Shown here: positions 11,000 to 21,618 of the stretch, one piece after another
How positions within the stretch are numbered: position 1 is the stretch's first letter
Layout: every line of letters begins with the position of its first letter
Assembly: GCF_052857255.1 (NCBI RefSeq)
Contig: NC_135497.1
Span: 348,518,799 to 348,582,798 of the forward strand
Length of the DNA: 64,000 nt
Direction: 5' to 3'
Origin: Amblyomma americanum
Lineage: Eukaryota; Arthropoda; Arachnida; Ixodida; Ixodidae
The notes under the pieces: generated by a model
What the model was told of the DNA's origin: nothing
The model's database searches: none
What the model saw: the letters and a program-made list of their open reading frames with translations, nothing else
Program-made: the position numbers and the translations under genes

Positions 11000-11300
11000 A
11001 TCTTTCTGTTAGTTCGTTAACTTAAGCAGCGAAATTGTTCCACTTCACTTCCGCCTCCCGCCTATCAAAATCTGTTAAAAATACATCGAGAAATGAATAT
11101 AGTTCATCGTTGACAGCCTGAAATCTCAGTTCTGCTATAATCACGGATACGCTTGACTATCTTGTGAACGTTATTGGAAGGAATGCTGAAATTGAACCAG
11201 AGTAGGAAGTGGTTCCTTATGCCGAGCATGCAGGTCAAGTCTGAAAAGAGATCAGAATGGGATGTTAACCGTAACTCTAATATGTTAGCCAGTAGAACGG
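11000..11300 (-). pseudogene. L2-like element 2: endonuclease C-terminal remnant
   Basis: The minus strand reads NHFLLWFNFSI (a diverged SDHxLIxFxxxI), VKRIRDYSRTEI, and AVNDELYSFLDVF in scattered frames. The order matches the end of the endonuclease in the plus-strand element at 8,180-8,320 (LSDHSLIHF, SIRDYKQADYD). The catalytic core upstream (TETW, GDFN) is missing. The ORF1 remnant begins only about 90 bp away, so an internal deletion removed most of the endonuclease. Confidence 0.6.
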
Positions 11301-11389
11301 ATGTGCGAGGAAGTGATAAAGCCAGACCACTTCCCTTCGTTTCATGCTATGGGTTATCTTCTTCACTTTCCTAAATGTTGCTTACCTCA

Positions 11390-12080
11390 AGGGGAGCTTG
11401 GCGGCTCTGCTCGCTTTCGACAAAAGATTGGATTTGTAGCTCTTTATTGGTATCTGTATCAGCGTTAAAGATGTAGCACTTGTGGTTAACAACCTACTTG
11501 TTATATCGCAGGCGGTAATTGAGATATCGCGGTAGTTTTATCTTGAATTCTGTTAGTTTCTTGCGCGCAAGACGAGTGGCTGGGGGAAAATCTTCTGACA
11601 CGGAAAGTTTTTTGCTACTTAGTTTTGTACGGAGGTCTAACACTTTCATTTTGTCTTTCAAGGATGAAAATTTGATGATAATAGGAAGTCATTTGGACGG
11701 TGCAGATGTGCCGAGACGATTGGCACGTTGAATGCTTAGTTGGTTTCAGTCTCATTCGATGATTCGCTTGCATCAAGAACGTCATGCAGGATCAGATTAT
11801 TCCTTTTCGACTGGTCTTCCAGGCTATCTGAACGAGACTGCGGTGCCGCTTGGTGTGATCTCAGACGTCCAGTAGCGTCCTGAATTGAAACCAACTGAGG
11901 CTCAATAGTATTAAGTACGTTAGTTTTTGATTCAAGGACTTCAAGGCGATTGAATACATCTAGTATTTTTGGTTTCCAGTGATGCTTGATTGTCTTTAAT
12001 GATCTTAGTGTCTGCACAGATCTTGGTTTGACCTTTAGCTAATTCTAAGGCACGGTCGTTCATGCTCGTAAGCATTGCTA
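11390..12080 (-). pseudogene. L2-like element 2: ORF1 core
   Basis: A 93-codon frame (12,017-11,736) encodes a coiled coil (KILDVFNRLEVLESKTNVLN), then RSDSLEDQSKRNNLILHDV, the same RRM-like start as RRDNLLFFGVPD in the plus-strand element. Further down, in other frames, KFSSLKDKMKVLDLRTKL and LARKKLTEF, then RLRYNK-type residues, are readable to about 11,480, matching the C-terminal domain. Frames shift at least twice. Confidence 0.72.
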
Positions 12081-12140
12081 ATATAGACTTTCAGGATCGC
12101 CATTTGATTCCGATTTTGAAATGCCTAGGCGCGACTTGGG

Positions 12141-12329
12141 TGGGCCGGGATTGGTCTCAATGTCTCCAGAGGAAAGAAGTGCAATGGATACATCAACACA
12201 CCCACTGAAGGTCTCAAACAGCACGTGTGGACATGGGAGCAGAAAGACAAATCGGTTGTCCGATCTTTCGGCATAAAGCCAATAGCTTCTACAAACCTGC
12301 GGTACGTAGAGTAGAGTTGCGTGAGCTAT
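12141..12329 (-). pseudogene. L2-like element 2: leader with 2A-like motif
   Basis: From 12,329 down, a stop-free frame of 63 codons ends in GDIETNPGP at 12,167-12,141. The order matches the plus-strand leader: 12 residues from the 5' monomer (ending LLYVPQ), a middle part, a hydrophobic stretch (FVFLLPC, VLFETF), C-x-DVS, then the leucines before GD. The predicted break is after residue 62, against 64 in the other element. The start codon has become ATA (12,329-12,327); the upstream monomer copy still has ATG at 12,620-12,618. After the motif the frame continues for about 15 codons (PPKSRLGISKSES) before stops. Diverged sequence but conserved motif suggests the leader was under selection while these families were active. 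Confidence 0.75.
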
Positions 12330-12354
12330 GGTGTCGGGAAGGCTGCTCCCATGT
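12297..12354 (-). repeat. 5' monomer copy 2 of L2-like element 2
   Basis: 58-bp unit, read on the minus strand from ACATGGGAGCAGCC to a terminal CTACGTACCGCAG. It recurs at 12,588-12,645 with a period of 291 bp. It carries the (mutated) start of the 2A leader frame, as in the plus-strand element. Confidence 0.75.
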
Positions 12355-12587
12355 TTACTGAAATTGCAGTCTATATGTGGCCGGTTTAGTTAGTCCGCCA
12401 AGCAGGCTTCCGTCCCAGATCCGATCCACACGTGTGGCGAGGTGATAAAAGTGCCGGTGATAGGTAGTCCTTGTAGCGATGCGCACACAAGTGATGGTTT
12501 TTTCATTTTCAGTGACCGTGAAAAACCGGGGCAATTCACGAAGCATGGTGAGGCCAGCATGCAGGACGTTGGCAGGACGATTATAAG

Positions 12588-12645
12588 CTGCGGAACGTAG
12601 AGCAGAGTTGCGTTAGCCATGGTGCCGGAACGGCTGCTCCCATGT
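12588..12645 (-). repeat. 5' monomer copy 1 of L2-like element 2
   Basis: Outermost copy of the 58-bp unit. Its high-coordinate edge (about 12,646) is the 5' boundary of the L2-like element, where I-clade RNase H sequence begins abruptly. The ATG at 12,620-12,618 is intact. Confidence 0.7.
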
Positions 12646-13403
12646 CCACTCATGTCCGCGGGCTGTCCCTCCGGAGGAGGATCAGCAGGGCAGCCGAAGA
12701 GTATGTGGTCCAGGGTGGCGAGCGACTTTCCGCTGAGAGTGCACTCTGGGGAAACAGGGCGGAAGTAGGATAGAAGCTGAGGGGTGGGAAGAATTCGGGT
12801 CTGGAGTTGCCTCCAGGGGATTTGTTGGGAGTGGGATAGGCGGGGATGGGGAGGGAGGTCGTGTCGACGAGTGAGGCGTGCTTGTTGTGTGAGTTCCAAG
12901 AACGTGTGTGCCCGCTCCCTGGAGAAATCCCGGCTGGGGCCGCCATTTGCTCGACAAAAAAGTTCTCGGGCTATGTTATCAGTGGCCTCATTCCCGGGAT
13001 TGCCAGAGTGAGCTGGAACCCACACGAGCTCGATACGCCTATAGTAATCTAAGATGCACATTCTCGATATCTGCCACGCGGGGCTATGGATGCATCCGAG
13101 GGTGAAGTTAATAATGTCTGTTTTGGAATCGCTAACTGTATAAGTCACATTGGTTTGGGTGATGTCTAATGCTACACCAGCTTCCACTGCTTCTTCAGGG
13201 GTACAGGAGGGGTCTATGAAGTGGGTGATTGGGGGAGGGTCTGCTGGGTGGTAAGCCACAGCTACTGAACCTTTTGGACAACATGCGGCGTCCACCCAGC
13301 GCGCGTCCTGTGAAGTGCCATATTTTTACGAAGAGCTTTGGCTCGCACGACTCGGCGGGATTGATGGTATTCTGGGTGCACATTCTTTGGGAGAGATTTG
13401 ATG
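12646..13403 (-). pseudogene. I-clade element: RNase H and zinc knuckle
   Basis: Within the minus-strand frame opening at 13,295 one reads EEAVEAGVALDIT (RNase H acidic helix), VSDSKTDIINF (catalytic aspartate), and VWVPAHSGNPGNEATDNIARELFCRA, written here as consecutive motifs WVPAHSG and GNEATDNIAR (the histidine/aspartate end of RNase H). A CxxxGKSxATLDHILFGCP motif resembling the C-terminal zinc knuckle follows, with its first pair changed to C-T-L-S. The same frame runs without a stop into the L2-like 5' monomer below 12,646, giving an accidental chimeric reading frame to 12,390. RNase H of this clade removes the RNA template during retrotransposition. Confidence 0.8.
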
Positions 13404-14340
13404 CTAAAGGCGGCGTGCATGGCACGAGGGAGAGAGATAAGTCTGCAGCGTGTGCGGGTATGCGAATTCCCAGAGAGCCCAATATATGCCGCCCTGTTTC
13501 CGTGCCAGCCAGACGAAGGCACTGTGTGTGTCGATGTACCTCTGTAAGTTCTTGTACAGTGTTTTGTGCATTCCTAATGTTAAGAGCCTTTCCGTGCTAG
13601 TGCTCTTTGGTAGGTTGAGTGCTGCTTTGGTAGCCATGCGGATTAGAGCATTGATTTTATCTTTATCCGCATAGGAGAGGTTCAGGTAAGGAGAGGCGTA
13701 GAGAATGCGGCCAAACACAAAGTCATGCAGCACCGCGAGATTGTCTGCTTCGTCTATACCGGCTCGTGAGTGTGAGACCGTTCTAAAAAGATCGATGACG
13801 GAGTAAGTTGAGTGTTTTAGTGCTTTTAGGGCAAGGTTGTCTTTCCCCGTATCCTGTGAATGCAGGCCAAGAATGCCGAGAGTCGGCGTTTGGTGTACGG
13901 TAGTGTCGTGGTGATTAATCGCGATGGTGGCGGTAGGGGCGCGCCGCGGCCAAATAATGAGGAGTGCTGGCTTTGCCGGAAGCATTGAAGCCGAATGCGT
14001 GCAGCGTGGGTAGCGATAGCGGTAGCTGCTTCCTGAGGGGTCAAATATGTCGCCATCCGAGCCGTATGTGGTCCAGACCACTATATCATCCACGTAAAGG
14101 GTGTGTCCCAAGTGTGGGATGCGGCTGAGAGCTTTCGCCAGGCCCTCCTCTCTGCCTGCAGGGAGTCTTTGGATCTGCGATAGCCTGCACCTGTAAAGTA
14201 GTCCACATGAAGGCTAGAGCGCGAACGAAACTGCTTGGCCGACCGGCCGAACAAAACGAACGCGGAGGGAAGTCTACTGAGAATTTGCGGTCCCGAGTCT
14301 GCTGTGTAAGAGAGCTTTACAAGGACCATAGCCTCCCTGT
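13404..14340 (-). pseudogene. I-clade element: RT C-terminal half
   Basis: A 235-codon minus-strand frame from 14,111 opens with LYVDDIVVWTTYGSDGD, containing the catalytic YVDD. The thumb follows in the same frame: TPTLGILGLHSQDTGK, LFRTVSHSRAGIDEAD, RILYASPYLNLSYADKDKIN and LLTLGMHKTLYKN. 14,081-14,329 carries residual palm sequence (ADSGPQIL, FRSRSSLHV, RAWRKLSAASH) in another frame. Similarity ends near 14,340; endonuclease and RT fingers are missing. It lies directly upstream of the RNase H part at 13,403, in correct order. Confidence 0.8.
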
Positions 14341-15027
14341 AGGAGCAGTAAAGGGGCGAGGCAAAAGGTAGGTTATTCTGAACAACACTTAGATTATGAT
14401 CTTCATATTTCAGCTCATTGTGATAGAATCTGCATGGAACGCGAAACCGCAGTTAGAGGAATCCGCGAGGGGGGTCGCTGCGTGCATTGCACTTCAACAA
14501 AACTTTCTTGCTTATCCAGCCGTATTCTCAATAAAACGACACATTTGCTAGCTCGGGACGCTAATAAAGCAGCTTACATTAGCTTAACTCTCTTCTATAA
14601 TTTCCAACTCTAAACCATGTCAAGCTGCCTTTATGCAACTTATACCAGCGGTGATTGATTTTGTTCTGTGCATGTTCTTCTATTTTCGTTTTAGGCAAGA
14701 CAGTAATCCTACATGTACATTTGTCAGTAAGTGCATAATCAAAGCTTGCTTTATTTTTGAATTCATTAAAATCTTAGCTCTCTACGAATGTTTGGATATT
14801 TAAAAATTTGAGTATGTGAGACTGCAAAGTTTTTATGTTTGAAACGATAAATTTGTCACAGTACAAAGCGCGATAAAAGACACCTTGCTTGCAATGCATA
14901 TAAAGCCAACCTATATGAACTCACCATAACACGCTTAGAATTTGAATCTCTTCCGAAGCGACACATGGGCTATAAGGATCCCCGTAGTGGAGGTCTGCGA
15001 ATTAATGTAGAGCGCCTGGGGTTCGTT
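14341..15027. other. intergenic, nothing recognised
   Basis: AT-rich single-copy-looking sequence. No open frame, no SINE motif and no inverted repeat of note was seen. Confidence 0.45.
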
Positions 15028-15118
15028 AATGTGGACTGAAATCGCACAACACACGGGTGCCTTTTGCATTTAGCCTGTATTGAAACGCGGCTGCCATGGC
15101 CGGGATCACGCACGGGTC
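15028..15118 (-). repeat. tRNA-derived SINE fragment
   Basis: On the minus strand: GATCCCGGCCATGGCAGCCGCGTTTCAA followed, after a gap, by GCACCCGTGTG and TGCGATTTCAGTCCAC. This is the region just after the B box of the tick tRNA-SINE type also seen at 31,455, 46,728 and 60,480 (GCGCCCGTGTG, GATGTCAGT). Head and tail are lost. Confidence 0.6.
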
Positions 15119-17234
15119 CTCTGGGTCCGTTTTGCAACGCCCTGAACACTTACCCACCGCGCTTAGATGCATCACCTCATAAAAAAAGGAATCAAATCTT
15201 GAACTAGACCAAAGTTAAAATCTTCTTTCTTGCCTTGAAACGTAGATGCTGGTGATCGCAAATGATGGTGCCGTAGTGTAGCATCTGAAAATGAAACGTT
15301 GCGGAACTCTAAATAGCTTATGTGCCTTGCTAACAGGCAAGTGGATGGCATTATAGAGGAGGCAAGTATATTCAGCTTTATCCACAGCCATCGTTGTCGC
15401 TTTTTCGCAAATGGCTGAGGCGCGTGCCTGTCCTGTGTTTCCCACGTCGATTGTTCGAACTCTTCTACCTGCACGAAGCAGCCTAGTAGCCCGTGTGCTT
15501 TACTTTCCTCCCTTTTTGTAGCCAGTTTCATAAAGACGAGAAATATACCATGGACATCAAGAGAAACGCGAACAGGATAATTGAAATGCGAGCATAGAGA
15601 CTGACGAGTAAAAATTAGGGGGCACTTACCTCCGCCTTAAGGGCGCGTCACGATAGCGTTAATGGGTTCATTCAGGTGACTCTCCACTTACAGAGACGAA
15701 ACACTGATTGGAGACGACGCGCATATTATTAGGGTTGCTCGAAACAACTTATTAAAGGAAGCTGCATTGTAGCACCCTAAATTTTATGCCTCTCGCGCGC
15801 CAAATCAAGAGGATGCGGCGTACACCAGATCGCGGGGTTTTTCCAATGGTCGCTACATTGCGGCGACACTTCCTGGTCACCGACCGCGCGACGCGACTTT
15901 CCGATTCCCGTGATGCACCACGAGTGTTGGAGACGTTGTGGAAGTTCCCACGGCCAAGTAGACTGTCTGTAACTCATTAGCATGGAGCCAACAACGTGAC
16001 ACATCAGAGCGGAAGTGACGCCAACCAAGCAGAAAGGAAAACCGAAAGTGACGTCAGCTAAACCGGAAGTGACATGGCTGGGTGGAGAACGGCGGGCATG
16101 ACACCTCACATTGTCGCACAAGTACGGGGCCGATTGCATTCGAGTGTGCCCGAGATGTGTAGCACAGAGCTGATAGAGGCCTGCGGTCCTCTGTGTGCAT
16201 CCACATTGGGAAATAAATCAAACGAATGCGCGCAGTAATTTATACTGCCAAGGCTACCTCGTAATGGAGAACGCTGAAACACAAAGGAGCGTTCCAGCTG
16301 GACGCAGGTTCCGCCGTCTGAAGTGAAACGAAGACGACAGCCACGTTGTACTGTTCGCAAGCTGTAGTGCAGCGGCGTACATACGATTGCGAGTCTTTTC
16401 CGCTGGCCGCCGCATGCCCGCGGCACTATGCGACGCGCCAACTTGCACTTCGCTTCTCGCTTAATTACTACATCTGCAATTCGGACCTTTATAATTACAT
16501 ACATAATCATTAGCATGCAGGCGTAGTACCCCACATTAGGTGAAAACCCACACACATTCAAATTTGCGCGTACACCCAAGCCGCACAGGCGTGCTTCCGT
16601 GGCATCCGTGTGCACTGTCTCACACGCAGTAGTAGTAGTTAGAACTTTTTTTTTCAAACAGGAGTCGCGGGGCTGATAAGGGCTTGCGGATACGGGCGAG
16701 CTTGGGCCTCGCGTCTTCGGGACCACCGTCGCCGCGCTCTACGCGTCAGATATCCGCCTAGGCTCATTGCCGACCACTTCCCTGGCGTACCTCACTCTCG
16801 ACCGCACGCACCGAAATCTCCAGACCAACTGTCAGCGCGCGGCGTTCCCGTCGCCCCCTTCGCATGGCAAAGAATGAGAAAAAAAACAACACAGGAAAAA
16901 AAAAGCCTCTTCAGGAGCCACGCACAGAGGAATGCAGCTCCCAAAAAGAAAAAAAAAGAACACATGAAGGAATGTCGAAAGAATTCTTGCACAATGCCTT
17001 AATCCCACGAGGAGTCCTTGGGGCCGCGAACAGTGCAGGGGCATTCAATCCGCTTCTGCTGTTCCCAACATGTGCAAGCGCTTGCCACCTGTATGGCAAC
17101 AATGCTAGGAGGGGGAGGGAGTAGTTTTGAGTGACCCCTCCAGCGCTATGGTGAGAATGCCGTTCCCCCGAGGGGGAGGGGGAAAAAGTCGTCGACGCCG
17201 CTCCGCGACATGTTTCTGGGAAACAAAGGTCAAA
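15119..17234. other. intergenic, no gene recognised
   Basis: Contains a GC-rich part (about 15,780-16,860) with ETS/CRE-like motifs and an A-rich stretch (16,864-16,965). A 206-codon minus-strand open frame (16,726-16,106) has no recognisable motif, and unremarkable composition, so I do not call it a gene. No splice-supported structure was found. Confidence 0.45.
16009..16077 (+). promoter_or_regulatory. three ETS/CRE-like composite motifs
   Basis: GCGGAAGTGACG (16,009-16,020), CCGAAAGTGACGTCAG (16,042-16,057) and CCGGAAGTGACATGG (16,063-16,077) are near copies. Each pairs an ETS-like GGAAGTG with a CRE-like TGACG(TCA). This pairing is known from CpG-rich eukaryotic promoters. No transcription unit is identified next to it; it could equally be a repeat fragment. 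Confidence 0.35.
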
Positions 17235-18690
17235 GCTGTACAGGGCAGGCATGAACTTTGTGACAGTGTTTATATAGACTTCTCGAAGGCATTCGATAGC
17301 ATAAATCATGTTACTTTGCTAAAAAAAACTGGAAGTATATGGAATACGTGGAATACCTCTCGAACTCTTAGTCTTACCTCGAAAACAGAATGCAGTGCAT
17401 TTCCATGCAGGAAATTTTATCCTCTTGCCAACCAATAAAAGCAGATGTCCCCCAAGGAAGCACACTTGGCCCCCTAATATCTAACTTGTACATAAATGAG
17501 ATTACGAGTATTAGTTGCAACGCAGAATACGTAACATATGCAGACGGCACGACAATATTGTTCGCAGTCGTTCCTATCATTCTCTTCAATCCCAAATAAA
17601 CAACACTCTTGAAAAACTGGCCACCTGGAGTGCAATAAATTCTTTACAGATTAATGTTAACAGAACAAAGGTAATTATTTTCACTACCAGACAAACAGCC
17701 AGCGCTCCAGAGATGACGTCGGCCTTAGGGGACGCAGATATAGAAACCGTAGATTCTGTCAAATGCCTTGTTGTCCACTTTCACAAAATTATGTCGTGGG
17801 ACACGCACGTTGACCACGTGACCACACAGATAGCAAAAGCTGCTGGAGTCATAACTAAATATAAATCGTACTTACCGACGGCTGTTAAATTACACATTTA
17901 CAATTCACTTTCCCTTTCACATGTTAACTAATGGCTCTTAGTGTGGGGCAAATAAACAATTGCTAATTTAAATCGCATACATGTCATACAGAAAAGAGCG
18001 ATCGGCAGCATAGCAAACGTTCATTATCCTGAACACGCGCCCGAACTTTTCATTAAATTTGACATTCTTTCCATCCATCATATGTACTCATTCTACCTGG
18101 CAAAGCGATATAAGTATGACTCGCATGAAATTCTCCGTACACTTGCAAGCTTGCCCCTCAAACATGACCGTACAATACACGCACTAATCTAATTTGGAAA
18201 ATTCCTTACTCACGTTTAAAACTTTCTGAACAAATGCTCCGTCATGCCCTACCGACCCTACTAAGCAACCTTCATTGACAGAGAATAAACATAAGCACCA
18301 TTAAAAACAATATACTTAAGTCCTTCTTTGTAACGCGAGAGTGAACGTGTATGAAATTGTTTCATGTATTTAGAAATTCTCTTCTCATTGTAAAATTGGT
18401 GTTATACCAAGGCTGCCTTGTACATATTGACTTTTATTTGTGGCTTGAGAATGAGTGTATATTATTTGTATTGCATATTATACGTACTGACTGTTACACT
18501 TTCTAATGTTTAAAGATGTATATTTCTCAATCTTCCACTGTATATGCCTTGTAAATAGGGGGCTCGAAGCTCGTCAAGTGGAAACTTCCACTTTTTTCTT
18601 CGAGCCGTCGTCCTCCGTTAACCTTTTTCTGAGGTATAAATAAAATATTGGTTGATTGATTGATATATTGATTGATTGATTTATTCACTC
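17235..18690 (+). pseudogene. non-LTR retrotransposon, RT with mutated catalytic motif
   Basis: The fingers begin abruptly at about 17,235 (VYIDFSKAFDSINHVTLLKK, 17,265-17,325), so the copy is 5' truncated. ADVPQGSTLGPLISNLYINEI follows at 17,440-17,510. The catalytic site reads YADGTT (17,537-17,554): the second aspartate of YADD is glycine. The thumb runs in a second frame to 17,931 (NSLQINVNRTKV, KCLVVHF, WDTHVDHVTTQIAKAAGVI), with further degraded sequence (RIHVIQKRAIGSI) to about 18,100. A long 3' UTR ends TAAATAAAATATTGG plus a TTGA repeat at about 18,683. CR1/Jockey-like by RT sequence and tail type. Confidence 0.78.
18650..18683 (+). repeat. (TTGA)n 3' tail
   Basis: Short TTGA/TGAT microsatellite directly after AATAAAATATTGG. 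It is the 3' terminal repeat of the preceding non-LTR element. Confidence 0.75.
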
Positions 18691-18797
18691 TTTGCTCTCC
18701 CCTTTTTCAACTATCCTACATTCTGCACGGGGTAGCGATTGTGGCCCGGCTTGAGCCAGTGGGCAGGCCTGTGTACTTTCCTCTTCATTCTTCCGGT

Positions 18798-18864
18798 CAG
18801 CAACAGCAGCAGCAGCAGCTACTGATCCGGAGTACCCAGATTCGAACCAGACCGCGGCGGCTCG
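18798..18864 (+). repeat. (CAG)n microsatellite and SINE scrap
   Basis: Imperfect CAG repeats at 18,798-18,820 are followed by GATCCGGAGTACCCAG and ATTCGAACCAGACCGCGGCGGCT. This is the B-box region of the tick tRNA-SINE. It abuts the truncated RNase H of the minus-strand element. Confidence 0.6.
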
Positions 18865-20395
18865 TTCGGTCGAGAGAGGTCGCTGTGGCAATAATATCGT
18901 GTGTGGCCGGCGTCGCCACGCCCTTTAGGTAGTGGCGGTATGCGACCTGGGGATCTGTGCAAATTTCAGTTACGTTTTTGTCAATGGTGGAGTAGGCCAG
19001 TGCAAGTGCGATGGCGGCTGCTTCCGCCTCTGCAGATGAATTAGTTCCGATAGTGGCAGCGGCCCTCACTGTGCCGTCTTCAGAGGCTGCGGCTGCAGTG
19101 AACATCCTACTTTAGAATTTTCTGCCACGTCGACATAAAGGACATCGGAGCGGTCGCTGTATGTTTTGTTGTAATAGCTCGCTCCAACCGGCCGTCTATT
19201 CTGATGGAGGCTAGCGCTCATATTGCGCGGTCGGGTCTTTTGATATATGTGACCCTGCGTGCGCAGAGAAATCATGTAATGTGTAGGTGCTGTTGGGGTG
19301 GGAACGGGAGGATTGAGACGTAGCTGTCGCAGTAGGCGTTGTCCTGTTTCCGTGCAAGTCAGGCGCACTAACTGACCTATATTAATTCGCTCATGGTATT
19401 GCGGGTACCAGTGGCCAGGAGACGTTCTGTGCTCACCGTCCGTGGAATACGTAGGGCGGAGGTGACAACCATGCGTATTAGAGCGTCTGCCTTTTGTGTT
19501 TGGTTCTGAGTGAGAATGTGGTATGGGGGTGGTGGTATGTAATGCGGCTAATGGTTAATGCATTTGTCATATTGAGGGTCTCGCGTTCTGGCAGCCCATG
19601 ATTGCGTGCTGCCACCCACCTGATTAGTGAAGCGACCTGTTTGGTCTGTCTTTGCAAGAGCATAAAGGTGGTGGTTGAATCGAGTGCGTTGGTAATGAGA
19701 AGGCCGAGAATCTTCACCTGAGACACATGGGCACTGGATTCCCCTACATGTGCAGTTCAATGGAGGGGGGGGGGTCACTGGGGAGAGGTTTCAGCTGCAA
19801 GAGTTTCAATTTATTTGGAGAGAAACGGAGGCCTGTGTTTGCTAAATGGGTGGTGGTGATGTCTGTGGTATATTGCACGATATCCTGGGCTCTTTCAAAG
19901 GATCCTCCCGTTTTTCAGAGGTTTATATCATCGCCGTAATGGCTGTGTGGAGCCTTGGGATAGCAGCAAGGGCCTTTGCCAGTGGCAAAAGGGCAATGTT
20001 AAGAATTAAAGGTGATTGGAATGCCCCTTGTGGGGTACCCCGGTTAGGCAGGGGGAAAGGCAGGGCGGCAATATCCCCAAGGTGGAGTTCCGCCGTGCAT
20101 CCCTGAAGAAAGGCCCGAATATATTGCCATATGCGGGTGCGCCAGCCTGTGGGGCTAATGTCAAGATATGGTCATGGCTTATTGTGTAGAAAGCCTTATG
20201 AATATCCACGGCCAGTATGGCCAGTATGTTTTGAACAGAAACGAAATTGAACGTTCTAGAGAAAGCCTGTTGTTTCTAGGAACGGTTGCAGGCGATCGAG
20301 AATGACATGCTCGAAGAGCTTGCCGACACAGCTCGTTAAGGACATGGGGCGAACATTTTGAAGGGTGAGAGTTTTGCCCGGTTTGGATATAAATC
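18865..20395 (-). pseudogene. I-clade element fragment (RT and partial RNase H)
   Basis: Minus-strand order is correct. The RT fingers are at 20,395-20,170 (ERSISFLFKT, then MDIHKAFYTISHDHIL), the palm near 20,035-19,930 (GVPQGAFQSPLIL, NIALLPLAKALAAIP) and the thumb at 19,726-19,478 (VKILGLLITNALDSTTTF). A linker follows at 19,368-19,170, then RNase H (VLYVDVAEN, AEAEAAAIALALAYSTI, ICTDPQVAYRHY). RNase H stops at the SINE scrap near 18,864, so its histidine motif and the zinc knuckle are gone. The upstream limit is another SINE scrap at 20,400. Multiple frameshifts; the YADD region is not readable. Confidence 0.72.
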
Positions 20396-20399
20396 ACAT

Positions 20400-20475
20400 G
20401 CTAGCACTGACACCGCACAGCGCACGGGCGCCTTGGCGTTTCGTCTGTATCGAAACACAGCCGCCGCGGTAGGGT
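20400..20475 (-). repeat. tRNA-derived SINE fragment
   Basis: Minus strand: AACCCTACCGCGGCGGCTGTG, then GATACAGACGAAACGCCAAGGCGCCCGTGCGCTGTGCGG in adjoining pieces. This is the post-B-box core of the tick SINE. It cuts the I-clade element at its upstream end. Confidence 0.65.
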
Positions 20476-21369
20476 TAGAAATTTTCAGCGACTTCAACGC
20501 TTAACGTATCCATGAAAAACAGGCGTCCGCAAAACAATCCGCTAAGCACAGTTAATTCTGCACATTCAGCTGAGTCTGGTGAGTAGCACACAAAACAGCA
20601 CAGCACGCTGCTAAGGGAACGGACTGATAAAAAATTTGGAAGACGCGTAAGCTTCGTCTTTAAGAGTGAGACGTGACAGCGTGTTGAAGCGTTGCCAAGG
20701 AATGCACGGAACGCCATCGCCCGTTCGCCGCGACACGTGGCTTCTTGGACAATTTAAGGAAAGGACGCCTGTCACACAATTATCGCTGTACACCAGTACC
20801 GCACCTTAAGGGAAGGAAAATCTCTTCCCTTTCGGTGCAGGTTCAGGTGTCCACCGAGATGCGCCATTTCTCGCTAACGGCCAACGCCACCGACGCCGAC
20901 GGCCCCGGCTTTTCTGCGACACGAGCGTTAAAATTTGGAGCGGACACTTAAGCTCGAACTTAAGGGCATTGCGCGATAGCATGATGGGATCAGCTTTCCA
21001 TTCTAAGCAGTTCGACACATTTTAACACATTTTTTAATGGTTTCAATTGATGAGTTGATCAAATACACGCTATAGATATTCCTCGTTAGTGTCATTAAGC
21101 AATGGCTTTTCATTCCGAGAATTTGGACACTTTTGAACCCCCTTTATTTCAAATTTTTATATGTTTCATTTCTCCAAATATTCAGTGAATCAATTAATAA
21201 ATATATCTACTAACTCGTCATTCCCTATCCCATATCAGTCAGTCATCCATCACACTACAAGTTACCATGACGCGATTTTTTTTACGCAGCCTAGGATTAT
21301 TTCCGCCAAGCGGCGTGAACTATTATTAATACGCCGACGGCTTTTCGACCGAACGAGCTGCATACGTTA
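20476..21369. other. intergenic with repeat scraps
   Basis: 20,820-20,950 contains a SINE-tail-like GGTTCAGGTGTCCACCGAGA and then a GACGCCGACGGCC/CTTTTCTGCGACACGAG motif. The latter recurs, inverted, at about 49,910-49,985, so it is an interspersed repeat end. No reading frame is supported elsewhere. Confidence 0.45.
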
Positions 21370-21405
21370 CCGCGTAATGATGGAGAAATCACTCATTGGC
21401 ATATT

Positions 21406-21618
21406 ATGACGCTTATGCACGAGAACATGGCGCGCATAAACGAGAAGTTGGACATATTTAGCACACGAGTACAGAAAATGGCAATGTATCTAAACAACAC
21501 AGTAGTACCGGCAATGGAGAGGATTGGTTCACAACACATCGCTGCGCAAGGCCCATCTCGCGACGGTCTCACTGCAAGCGAAGGGGGCTACAAACGTAAA
21601 CATGGCAGTGTCAAATAA
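21406..21618 (+). pseudogene. ORF1 C-terminal tail of outer I-clade element
   Basis: 70 codons ending at TAA 21,616-21,618. It shows a heptad-like helix (ENMARINEKLDIFSTRV) and a short basic tail (GGYKRKHGS). The ORF2 start at 21,602 overlaps its end by 17 bp in another frame, a usual arrangement for this clade. The main ORF1 body is absent. Confidence 0.5.

Noticed and set aside
16106..16726. 206-codon minus-strand open frame
   Set aside because: No motif, no domain-like pattern and no supporting splice or polyadenylation context. Long chance frames are common in GC-rich sequence.
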